Assembly: GCA_013339895.1 (NCBI GenBank) | Contig: JABACO010000015.1 | Location: 1,103,825-1,167,824, forward strand | DNA: 64,000 nt | Source: Ephydatia muelleri | Lineage: Eukaryota; Porifera; Demospongiae; Spongillida; Spongillidae | Direction: 5' to 3' | Shown: in pieces, positions 10,962 to 20,404 of the stretch | Layout of the letters: each line of letters begins with the position of its first letter | Numbering within the stretch: position 1 is the stretch's first letter | Notes under the pieces: generated by a model | What the model was told of the DNA's origin: nothing | The model's input: the letters and a program-made list of their open reading frames with translations, nothing else | Databases searched by the model: none | Position numbers and translations under genes: made by a program

Positions 10962-11798
10962 ATGAACAAGGAGGAGGAGGAAGAGGAGGAGGAGGAGGAG
11001 GAGGAGGAGGAGAAGGAGGAGGAGGAGGAGGAGGATGAGGAGGTGGAGGATCCTACTGCTAATAAACTGGAGGAAACGGAGGAAGAGGCTCCCATCACTT
11101 CAACTGAGGAAGCAGAGGAAGAGGCTCCCATCACTTCAACTGATACTTATATCCCATCTGATTTCCAACCAGTCAAACTTGAGGAGGAGGTGTTTACAAC
11201 CATTGAACCAGCACAAAAGCTCAATACACCCACAGAAGACACTGATGATGTGCCTTCATCACCTCCAGCCATGTCTATCAGTAAATATGATGAAAATGTT
11301 TCAAATGTGATTGATGAGCATGATACATGCATCTTTGTGATTGGATGGGTTGAGAGTAAGACATCAGGTTCTCCAAACATGGTGACTACAGGTGATGGAC
11401 GACATCCTCCATGGGAGCACATTGCTGACGTGCCATTGCTTCAGTTTCCAGGGAGATGTAATTCACCACTGAAGGACAGTGACACCTTGCAGGTCATCTC
11501 AATAGATGACTGTCACGAACATATCAATGCTCCAAATGACCGTACTGTCGAGATGGAGACATCTGGTGCCCAGGCTCAGGAACCCTCCCCTGACGGAAAG
11601 GTGGATGCAGGGCTTCTGGGAGACGGAGTCCAAGCTATTATTGCAGGTGGAACCACACCCTCTTTATTGCAGCATGGATCCACTCATGATCATGACCAGC
11701 CCTCCACGGTAAATGTAGTCCAACCACCTGACACATTTGCACGCAACACTTCTGCACCCGTCAAACCAGTTGAAGAGGCGAATGTCAAGGAAGATTGA
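10962..11798 (+). CDS. glutamate-rich acidic repeat exon, probable last exon of the Rab-effector gene
   Basis: The sequence opens right after a splice acceptor, in phase with the upstream Rab-effector exons, with Met-Asn-Lys followed by a long Glu tract coded mostly by GAG, then two copies of an EEAPITST block. The remainder matches the giant acidic protein of 1-4466: ARNTSAPVKPVEEAN, QEPSPDGKVDAG and VVQPPDTF have close counterparts there. It ends at TGA 11796-11798. Downstream DNA to about 11860 still resembles the repeat out of frame, so the stop was probably acquired in a longer ancestral exon. Alternatively this is a separate decayed gene fragment beginning at ATG 10962. Confidence 0.6.
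   Translation: MNKEEEEEEEEEEEEEEKEEEEEEDEEVEDPTANKLEETEEEAPITSTEEAEEEAPITSTDTYIPSDFQPVKLEEEVFTTIEPAQKLNTPTEDTDDVPSSPPAMSISKYDENVSNVIDEHDTCIFVIGWVESKTSGSPNMVTTGDGRHPPWEHIADVPLLQFPGRCNSPLKDSDTLQVISIDDCHEHINAPNDRTVEMETSGAQAQEPSPDGKVDAGLLGDGVQAIIAGGTTPSLLQHGSTHDHDQPSTVNVVQPPDTFARNTSAPVKPVEEANVKED
10971..11048 (+). repeat. GAG trinucleotide expansion (poly-Glu)
   Basis: Nearly pure GAG repeats with occasional GAA, AAG and GAT changes, coding for an almost uninterrupted run of glutamate. Confidence 0.9.
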
Positions 11799-11859
11799 GT
11801 CACACGTGGACCCCTAAATCAACAGTGCACCTAGAAGACCTGTAGCTGCTGCTGATGAA

Positions 11860-12406
11860 CCAATATGAGGGGCCATTTAAAAAAATATGGCACACTACTT
11901 GGCCACTCTCTCCCTTTCCCATCATCACAAATTTCATTACCCTCCCACTCCTGACTGCAATACTATATCCCACATGTCTGCACTGTTGTTGTGAGACCAA
12001 TGAGATGTGGTTCATTTGATATGTAATGTTCATAGGCATGTAGGCGCAACATTGGGCAATTATGGTATGGTACCAGGAACATCAAGTCCTATCAACACCT
12101 TCGACCCACAGTAATTTGAAGTGTTTCCTCCAAGACATTGGCATACTTGGTTTGTCCTTTCTTGAGTAAGGTATATTAAATTGAAATAGGAAAACTTGTT
12201 TAAATGCTAGGGCAGTGATTTGTACAGGTGATAAGCGCATTTCCTTATAATTAGGTTATGTGTATTGCTTCTGTGTTTATTGTGTGCGGTTAGTTTTATG
12301 TATTGGGTAAGTGTAATGGTAATTGTTGTAAAAATGGATGATTGTTCTAACCAAATGAGACTACCCGTCAAATTAGACAACATCTCTTTAGTTTAACTAA
12401 AAATTT

Positions 12407-12437
<31 letters not shown>

Positions 12438-12828
12438 CTATTTACTTAAATTAGGCGTAACTGTTCATTCATCTTGTCTTGGGTCACGACTCGTTTTTAA
12501 AAGAGCACGTTTCTGTAGAACAAGAGTAAAGAGTAAGGATTCTTTGTACGAATTTTGTTTTGGGGCGTGGGGCAAAACTTCCGTACAGCCGTATATATAG
12601 AAGCACTTTACTACGCAATCGTTCGGACCACGCCCAAAATAATGTTTAGATTGCATCACTGTGAAAATGTTTCTCGCGAGACCCGCAAACCGGAAATCCA
12701 CACGTACCACACAATTGTTAGAGACATAATGCTGTCACACTAGACGGCACTTGGGTACGTAACCGGCGTATTGCTGCAGCTGTGCGCAATAACCTGCGCG
12801 ATAGAATCCCAAGTGCTGTGCTGGACGA
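11860..12828. other. non-coding interval between the two Rab-effector genes
   Basis: AT-rich, with an A-rich tract near 12395-12440. No open frame with family resemblance was seen on either strand. The 3' end of the first gene and the promoter of the second probably lie here. Confidence 0.5.
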
Positions 12829-13338
12829 ATGGCAGCAATATTACAGAGCGCTCAATGGATACCTCCTGATAGAGATTTAGCACTGCGAGGACAGTAAGTG
12901 TTGCAGACATATAGAGCCGTGGCAGTTGGAACTTTTGTTTGTTCGCTTTCCTCCCGATAAAGGATCAAAACAGGCTGGAGTACGTTGGCCGCCCGTAAAC
13001 CCAACAGATATGTTGCAAACGGAACCGGAGAGTTGACGGACGAAGAACTAGAGACCATACAAACCGTCATTAGCAAAGCAGACGTTCTAGAACGCAAGGA
13101 ACATATCAGAATAGGGTAAGTCTCGTTCTTGCCTCTTCCCTCCCTTTCTCGGGGCATGCGCGCGTGTACGTGACAGCTTTTTGTTCCTCAATGAAGGTTA
13201 CTGAGCCTCCAGTACGAACAGCTCTGTTCAAATGCCCGCGGAAATGGTGACACTTCTTGCATTATCTGTGGCTATGACTTTGTGGTGCCCAAGTCGCGCG
13301 TGACGATACAACTGCACATATGCCAGGCATGCACAAGG
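12829..13338 (+). CDS. second Rabphilin/Noc2-type Rab-effector gene, first three exons (cut by gap)
   Basis: Exons 12829-12893, 12963-13115 and 13206-13338 join in one frame. The start gives QWIPPDRDLALRGQ and, across the first splice, IKTGWS, very close to the Noc2 N-terminus. The next exon carries LTDEELETIQTVISKADVLE, the Rab-binding helix. The third exon has the first two zinc-binding pairs, CIIC and CQAC. Exon 3 is 133 bp, exactly as in the neighbour at 8879, and the intron phases are the same, so the two genes are tandem duplicates. The donor gtgagg at 13339 is followed within 11 bp by the gap, so the rest of the finger is not visible. The acceptors chosen at 12962 and 13205 are the only nearby ones I found that keep the frame. 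Confidence 0.8.
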
Positions 13339-13349
13339 GTGAGGCGACT

Positions 13350-14349
13350 NNNNNNNNNNNNNNNNNNNNNNNNNNNNNNNNNNNNNNNNNNNNNNNNNNN
13401 NNNNNNNNNNNNNNNNNNNNNNNNNNNNNNNNNNNNNNNNNNNNNNNNNNNNNNNNNNNNNNNNNNNNNNNNNNNNNNNNNNNNNNNNNNNNNNNNNNNN
13501 NNNNNNNNNNNNNNNNNNNNNNNNNNNNNNNNNNNNNNNNNNNNNNNNNNNNNNNNNNNNNNNNNNNNNNNNNNNNNNNNNNNNNNNNNNNNNNNNNNNN
13601 NNNNNNNNNNNNNNNNNNNNNNNNNNNNNNNNNNNNNNNNNNNNNNNNNNNNNNNNNNNNNNNNNNNNNNNNNNNNNNNNNNNNNNNNNNNNNNNNNNNN
13701 NNNNNNNNNNNNNNNNNNNNNNNNNNNNNNNNNNNNNNNNNNNNNNNNNNNNNNNNNNNNNNNNNNNNNNNNNNNNNNNNNNNNNNNNNNNNNNNNNNNN
13801 NNNNNNNNNNNNNNNNNNNNNNNNNNNNNNNNNNNNNNNNNNNNNNNNNNNNNNNNNNNNNNNNNNNNNNNNNNNNNNNNNNNNNNNNNNNNNNNNNNNN
13901 NNNNNNNNNNNNNNNNNNNNNNNNNNNNNNNNNNNNNNNNNNNNNNNNNNNNNNNNNNNNNNNNNNNNNNNNNNNNNNNNNNNNNNNNNNNNNNNNNNNN
14001 NNNNNNNNNNNNNNNNNNNNNNNNNNNNNNNNNNNNNNNNNNNNNNNNNNNNNNNNNNNNNNNNNNNNNNNNNNNNNNNNNNNNNNNNNNNNNNNNNNNN
14101 NNNNNNNNNNNNNNNNNNNNNNNNNNNNNNNNNNNNNNNNNNNNNNNNNNNNNNNNNNNNNNNNNNNNNNNNNNNNNNNNNNNNNNNNNNNNNNNNNNNN
14201 NNNNNNNNNNNNNNNNNNNNNNNNNNNNNNNNNNNNNNNNNNNNNNNNNNNNNNNNNNNNNNNNNNNNNNNNNNNNNNNNNNNNNNNNNNNNNNNNNNNN
14301 NNNNNNNNNNNNNNNNNNNNNNNNNNNNNNNNNNNNNNNNNNNNNNNNN
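13350..14349. other. assembly gap (1000 N)
   Basis: Exactly 1000 N, so a placeholder rather than a measured distance. It interrupts the second Rab-effector gene. Confidence 0.99.
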
Positions 14350-14970
14350 ACGGGACGAAAAGAGAAAGAGGAAGAAAGAGAAGCGAAAAGTCACCCTCCC
14401 TCTCCTACCCTTCCCTCCCACTCTTCCTCCATCCCATCCCTCTTCCTCCCCTCTCCCTCCCATCCCTCCCCTCACTTGCTCCCACCAGCACCACCACCAG
14501 ACAAAAGACAAGGACTGCAGTGGTGTACAGGAAGTCCCTCCAATAGGGGTCACCGGGAAGGAGCGCATCCAAGCCAGCTGATTACATCATACGAGTGGGA
14601 AATCAAATATGAACATAGTTATTAAAACAAGCAGCCATTTACACTATAGTTATTAAATGCATTTATGAGTTATTAACTGCAGCTACGTTATGTATTTCTA
14701 TAGTTCTAAAAATAAAAAAGCAGACATGCATAGTTATTAAAACAGTCACATATAATTATTAAAGCAATATGTCCACTTGAGTGACAAAACAAAAAGAATC
14801 AACACTTGAGATATTGGTTGCAAAACAGGATGGAACAAAATATACAGCATCTGCTAAATACACATGCTCTGCAATTGTGCAGTATGCTCTAACCATGGAT
14901 GCTGTAATTAACCTGTGCTGTTATTGTCCTTATATGGGCATGTTGGTGACTGACATTATATACATGTGCA
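14350..14970. other. low-complexity and AT-rich interval
   Basis: A purine block followed by a pyrimidine-rich CCCTCC tract (to about 14500), then AT-rich sequence with recurrent atagttattaaa-like words. No supported gene. Confidence 0.6.
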
Positions 14971-15786
14971 GGAACACATCTCTCTGGGAAGGGGAACACA
15001 TCTCTCTGGGAAGAGGAACACATCTCTCTGGGAAGAGGAACACATCTCTCTGGGAAGGGGAACACATCTCTCTGGGAAGAGGAACACATCTCTCTGGGAA
15101 GGGGAACACATCTCTCTGGGAAGAGGAACACATCTCTCTGGGAAGAGGAACACATCTCTCTGGGAAGGGGAACACATCTCTCTGGGAAGAGGAACACATC
15201 TCTCTGGGAAGGGGAACACATCTCTCTGGGAAGGGGAACACATCTCTCTGGGAAGAGGAACACATCTCTCTGGGAAGAGGAACACACCTCTCTGGGAAGG
15301 GGAACACATCTCTCTGGGAAGAGGAACACATATCTCTGGGAAGGGGAACACATCTCTCTGGGAAGGGGAACACATCTCTCTGGGAAGAGGAACACATCTC
15401 TCTGGGAAGGGGAACACATCTCTCTGGGAAGAGGAACACATCTCTCTGGGAAGAGGAACACATCTCTCTGGGAAGAGGAACACATCTCTCTGGGAAGGGG
15501 AACACATCTCTCTGGGAAGAGGAATATATCTCTCTGGGAAGAGGAACACATCTCTCTGGGAAGGGGAACACATCTCTCTGGGAAGAGGAACACATCTCTC
15601 TGGGAAGAGGAACACATCTCTCTGGGAAGCGAAACACACCTCTCTGGGAAGGGGAACACATCTCTCTGGGAAGAGGAACACATCTCTCTGGGAAGGGGGA
15701 ACACATCTCTCTGGGAAGGGGAACACATCTCTCTGGGAAGAGGAACACATCTCTCTGGGAAGAGGAACACATCTCTCTGGGAAGAG
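14971..15786 (+). repeat. 22-bp minisatellite, about 37 copies
   Basis: The unit is ggaacacatctctctgggaa plus gg or ga, repeated without interruption; one unit near 15700 carries an extra G. Because 22 is not a multiple of three and the unit has no stop in several phases, long artificial open frames appear in several phases on both strands. I treat none of them as genes. Confidence 0.97.
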
Positions 15787-15899
15787 CACATGCATCTTTG
15801 GAGAAATCTCATCAGGGTGCAATGGTCCATGCACCACAATAAGGATGAACATGCAGCCATTTTCCCCTGCAGGCAACTTAAAGTGCACATCCACCAGGT

Positions 15900-16138
15900 G
15901 ATGTGGGTGTACAGTGGACAGTGTACAGTGTGCAGTGTGCAGTGTACAGTGGACAGTGTGCAGTGTGGACAGTGTGGGTGTACAGTGGACAGTGTGGATG
16001 TGCAGTGGACAGTGTGGATGTGCAGTGGACAGTGTGCAGTGTGGGTGTACAGTGGACAGTGTGGGTGTACAGTGGACAGTGTGCAGTGTGGGTGTACAGT
16101 GGACAGTGTGGGTGTACAGTGGACAGTGTGGATGTACA
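15900..16138 (+). repeat. GTGTACAGTGGACA-type minisatellite
   Basis: Imperfect array of tacagtggacagtgtgggtg-like units of variable length, with a shorter tgcagtg variant. The preceding 110 bp (15790-15899) are unique; on the minus strand they read openly, but I could not match them to the neighbouring SLC12 gene. Confidence 0.9.
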
Positions 16139-16165
16139 GGAATTGGGCCAGGTACAATCACTCAC

Positions 16166-17395
16166 TGTTGCCTGCTTCGAGAAGGCTTCCCCCCTTTCCT
16201 AAGTTACTCTCTGCAGCCTCCACAAAGCCTGAGTGAGTGAGTGAGTGAGTGAGTGAGGGAGGGAGGGAGGGAGGGAGGGAGGGAGGGAGGGAGGGAGGGA
16301 GGGGGAGGGAGGGAGGGAGGGAGGGAGGGAGGGAGGGAGGGAGGGAGGGAGGGAGGGAGGGAGGGAGGGAGGGAGGGAGGGAGGAAGGGAGGGAGGGAGG
16401 GAGGGAGGGAGGGAGGGGGGAGGGAGGGAGGAAAAATGTGGAGAGGGAGAGGTGTGGGGTAGGTAGGAGGGGATGGGAAGGGAGAGAAGGGGTGGAAAGA
16501 AGAATTGCGGGAGGGGTAGAAGGTGACATAAGCATGCAGTCTAATAAATAAAGGGCAAGGCATATACAAAGCTCACCTGTGACATAGCTAGCACACCCAA
16601 AGATATTGGCAACGTAGAAAATGACACCAATGGCTCCACCAAACTCTGGACCTACTGACCGACTGACCAGAACTTGACAAAGTCACAGAAAGAGAAGTTA
16701 AGGTCAGGCGAAGGGCAGAGAGGAGACAGAAAGAGGCCACTTCACACCACGTGACTCACACATGACAACAAATGAGAATGCAGGTGAGGGGTCACCTGAC
16801 AGTGTGACTCATTGAATGATGGATACAATACACCCCGCCCCCTTCCACAGTGGCACTGGTCACTATGGCGGAGATGGAGAGCACTGTGGTAACCACGACG
16901 GTGTAGCCAATCGCGAGCATGCCCAGTGTGGCCATGAAGCCAGCCTGCATGTATGCACACATCACACATACACACACATGCACACACATACACACACATA
17001 GACACACACATACGCACACATAGACACACACACATACACATAAAACACACAGACACACACACACAGACACAGACACACACATAGACACACACAGACACAC
17101 ACACACACATGCACATGCACACGCACACGCACACACACACACACACATACACACACACACACACACATACACACATACAGCCAACAAGCCAGCGTGCACG
17201 TGTGTATAAGATGTGTAAACAGAATAGAGTTGGAATACTAGTAGGTGAAGCTGATCGTTTGTCCCCTTACTTGGCCCAGGGTGAAACCAAGACGAAGGAA
17301 GAGCAGCACGCTGAATATGGAGAGGACGCACGGAATGGTGACGCCAAACAGCATTCCGAGCTTGTTCTTGTTAGCTGTTCGATAAAGCCATATGG
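16166..17395 (-). CDS. SLC12A9-like cation-chloride cotransporter family member, N-terminal exons
   Basis: Four minus-strand exons join in frame: 17395-17271, 16944-16827, 16672-16577 and 16228-16166. They encode the start of the transporter core: KLGMLFGVTIPCVLSIFSVL and LRLGFTLGQ (TM1), VLSISAIVTSATVEGGGVYF (TM2 and the conserved Gly-rich turn), SRSVGPEFGGAIGVIFYVAN (TM3) and GFVEAAESNLGK. The order and motifs match the SLC12 family, closest to SLC12A9 in memory. Members are 12-TM plasma-membrane proteins; SLC12A9 itself has no firmly established substrate. The phases are 2, 0, 1 and 1 at the exon starts, and the TAT-T/TT-CTG junction restores the family sequence exactly. The true start and the remaining TM segments are not found; the later exons may lie in the gap or be lost. 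Confidence 0.8.
16229..16434. repeat. GAGT then GGGA microsatellite
   Basis: About six GAGT units followed by about 45 GGGA units with a few G insertions. Read on the minus strand, the last CTCA units directly abut an SLC12 exon and supply its acceptor (ctcactcag). Confidence 0.95.
16955..17182. repeat. CA-rich microsatellite in the SLC12 intron
   Basis: Alternating CACA, CATA, CAGA and GCACAC words between two minus-strand exons. The long Cys/Val or His/Thr frames here are artefacts of the repeat. Confidence 0.93.
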
Positions 17396-17656
17396 CTACG
17401 CACATTTGTTAATGCGCGTGCACATGCGTGTGTGTGTGTGTGCCTGTGTGAGTGGGCGTGCTTGCCTTCCTTGCTTTTGGCTGTTGCGTCCAATAGAAGA
17501 AGAGGGCGCATTTCTGTTGACGCACTAGTAGGGTCTGCGCTCGCCATCTTGTATCAGTTGTCTGTTTTGTTTAAAAAAGGAAATTACATGTATTTATTGT
17601 GCCATGTCAACACGTTTAGCTTTAAAATTTGTACCGCGCGGGACCTCCATCTGTTG

Positions 17657-17726
17657 TGCTTCTCCCTCCTCCCCCCCTCCCCTGTTCGCCGCGGCGAACA
17701 GGGGAGGGGGGGAGGAGGGAGAAGCA
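17657..17726. repeat. 70-bp perfect palindrome (loopless hairpin)
   Basis: The left half (17657-17691) is the exact reverse complement of the right half (17692-17726), with no spacer. The centre is gttcgccgcggcgaac and the arms are pyrimidine-rich on one side and purine-rich on the other. Confidence 0.95.
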
Positions 17727-18069
17727 GCCCAAACAACACAATCAAAGCTAGCGTCAGTTGCTGTGTGGTGATTCGAAGAACGTACACACAGCAGGGGGCG
17801 TGGTGGGTTTAAGACCGCTACGACCAATCTTCCTTTTATTAATATATTGTAGCTAGAGCTTTGGTTGTACGTTATCCCATAGCAGTGCATCTTACCTAGC
17901 TATCCCATAGCAGTGCATCTACGTACTCTTACCTAGTGCTCTTACCTGATTACAGTGTACTTCAGACTGAGGATCAGAGGTCACCTCTGAAATAAGGTCA
18001 TGGAAGTAGTGTCGTTCCCAGACCCATTTACTTGGATTTGAGGTAAAGTACCTTCTTTATCCTAAGAAC

Positions 18070-18185
18070 TGGACATGTGCATATGCACAGGGACACGTAT
18101 GCATGGGGATGGGACATGTATGCATGGGGATGGGACACATATGCATGGGGATGGGACATGTATGCATGGGGATGGGAGATGCACA
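18070..18185 (+). repeat. about 21-bp minisatellite (ATGCATGGGGATGGGACA)
   Basis: Four to five units of tatgcatggggatgggacatg with small changes. Confidence 0.9.
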
Positions 18186-18513
18186 GTGCTCAAGAGTGTT
18201 CACTTGTATGAATGAGGACAAGTAGGTGACAGTGACTGGAAGCAAAGGGTTAAAAATCCTTACATGCATGTTGGATCAGTTCCACATTCAAAACACATGG
18301 CAACTTTTCCTATTTCACTATTAAAACACCATATTTCATTTTGCATTTTTTCGTGGATGCATAGTTTCAGGATAATATTATAAGCAGAAAGCTGACTGAC
18401 AGTTGCAGAACTGTTGCTCGTTGATGCAACATGGACCCATGGTTTTATCAATTTCCTCCACAACAGTACAGTGAAGACACTGGGGATTTCTTACACACAG
18501 TGCCTGGTCTACC

Positions 18514-18777
18514 ACTAGCCCATCACTGCTGGTCCATACCAGAGATGCCCTAGCCCATCACTGCTGGTCCATACCAGAGCTGCCCCTAGCCCATCACTGC
18601 TGGTCCATACCAGAGCTGCCCCTAGCCCATCACTGCTGGTCCATACCAGAGACGCCCTAGCCACCACTGCTGGTCCATACCAGAGATGCCCCTAGCCCAT
18701 CACTGCTGGTCCTTACCAGAGATGCCCTAGCCCATCACTGCTGGTCCATACCAGAGCTGCCCCTAGCCCATCACTGC
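18514..18777 (+). repeat. about 36-bp minisatellite, seven to eight copies
   Basis: Units of ccatcactgctggtccatac followed by cagag[ac]tgcccctag, 35-36 bp long, with single-base and one-base-length variants. Confidence 0.93.
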
Positions 18778-19058
18778 TTTGATAAACTTTACGCATCACA
18801 CAATCATTGCAACTCGAAATCATTATTCCAGTAAATCATGGCCGCCAATGTACTTGGATGGCAGAGCAAAAGATGACCAAGATGCCCTGTGTGTGGGGCC
18901 AAGACAAAAGAGTCTCCTGAATGTGCTTGACATAGATGTGCATGTGGGCTTAAATACAAGGGACAACTTGTAACAAGGCCTGGTGTGTAGTTGGCACTTT
19001 ACGTTCCCTCCAACTTGGATAATATCATATGCCGTACGCTTGCAATTCCATTGTTGAT

Positions 19059-19650
19059 CAATGCAGACTGTGCCACCTGCTTGCTGGAGTGTGCATATGT
19101 CCAAGGTTCGTGGGCAAAGGCTGTGGGCATTGACAGTGTGGGTGTGGATGCAGGTATCGGGTGTGAGGAGAGGCTTGTGAATGCCTGGCATCTTCTTAAC
19201 CTGCCCAAAGGCACCCTATTCATTTTCTAATCGAAAAGAAGGTGAGGAAAAGCACCATGCTCTATACATGATGAATGCTGCTCAGTAGGCTGGCTTTGTG
19301 TGCAAATCGGTTAAAAGTGGAGAAGATTTTAGACAACTTCACTTTTGATGAAGCGAGACACATCTTGGATGATGAGAAGAAGCCAGTTCTCATTTGGAAT
19401 GAAGGTGGGTAATTTCAGCGGACAGGTCATGTGGCTATTGTAGTGGAGGTGTCTGATGAATGGGTAAGAGTAGAACGTGAATGACACTTACTGGCCACAT
19501 GGTCAGAACTGGGCTCGTCAGTTGGCCGTAGAGTTTGACAAAGCTAAGGGGACTTACTTTATTCAAGAAGTAGACGGAAGCAACAAACACCTTCCAAAAG
19601 ACTTTGTTCCTGATCCCATACATTGGACAGAAGAATCACTAGCACCTTAG
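19059..19650 (+). pseudogene. internally deleted glutathionylspermidine synthetase/amidase pseudogene
   Basis: The DNA matches the intact genes from the EYNAD region of the synthetase (aatgcagactgtgccacctg) to the end of the amidase. About 340 codons are missing at 19386, where the synthetase word gccagtt is fused to the amidase word ctcatttggaat; both parents carry gtt at the junction. It is clearly dead: a base is lost near 19222, CAGAAG has become CAGTAG (19285-19287), GGGGAA has become GGGTAA (19410-19412), and the codons around the catalytic Glu are partly deleted near 19470. Its last codons and 3' flank (agaagaatcactagcacctt) resemble those of the amidase-only gene at 22409 rather than the full genes, so the two form a subfamily. 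Confidence 0.9.
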
Positions 19651-20318
19651 TTATGGCCATCCATTCTTTAGTTGAGGAACTGGCAAATTGAACTGCTTGG
19701 AATTTGCCTTTTTCAGAGCATCAGATGTGCATTGTGCATTTACAATTCACTTAATGATGCATGCAAGATATTCACTCTGTTGTTCACACAATGCATTTGC
19801 ATGCCTAGGTTGTAGACAGTTTGCATTCAGCACCATGTATTGTACATTTTTGTGTTCTATACGGCTGTGCCAAATGCAGAAATGGGTATGGTACAGGAAA
19901 CAAATGGGATTAAAGAACCCTGACATCACAAAGTACGTTCTTTCCGCTGCCATATCAACCCTTTATGTTAGTAGATTGGTGCCTCAAAACGTTCGTTGCT
20001 AAGGCAATACACTCTATGGCCACAGGCATGATGTGTTGGCATCATTGGTAGGGAGGACCCTTGTAAAGAGCAAAGCCACGCATGGTATGCAATAGGGAGA
20101 GTGCAAGCCAGCTTCAGTTTTACTTTCAAGCTCTAAAGTCTTCTTGAAGTTGGGAATTAGGATTACAATTAGGAATTGATCAATGAAATTTTGTTGTTCA
20201 CATGTCTGTTACACTGACTTAAATTTCTATTGGGTTCATTTATTCATTTAAGGTTGTTGACTTGTAAGGGGATAAGGGGAGGAGTGATGTTGAATGGGCA
20301 TTGTTGAGAGAGAGAGCA

Positions 20319-20404
<86 letters not shown>

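Noticed and set aside
13228-14625. Open frames of over 400 codons
   Set aside because: They run through the 1000-N gap and consist mostly of unknown residues. The same holds for frames across 51021-52020, except where the flanking residues match a family.
14781-16161. Long open frames on both strands (up to about 420 codons)
   Set aside because: They are translations of the 22-bp and GTGTACAGTGGACA minisatellites and exist in several phases at once.
16249-16551. Gly/Glu/Arg-rich or Pro/Ser/Leu-rich frames
   Set aside because: They are products of the GGGA microsatellite. The real coding content on the minus strand ends at the splice acceptor at 16229-16230.
18514-18777. CRISPR-like array
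   Set aside because: The repeats follow one another without unique spacers; this is a minisatellite. The same applies to 7783-7912, 24855-25003 and 40951-41181.
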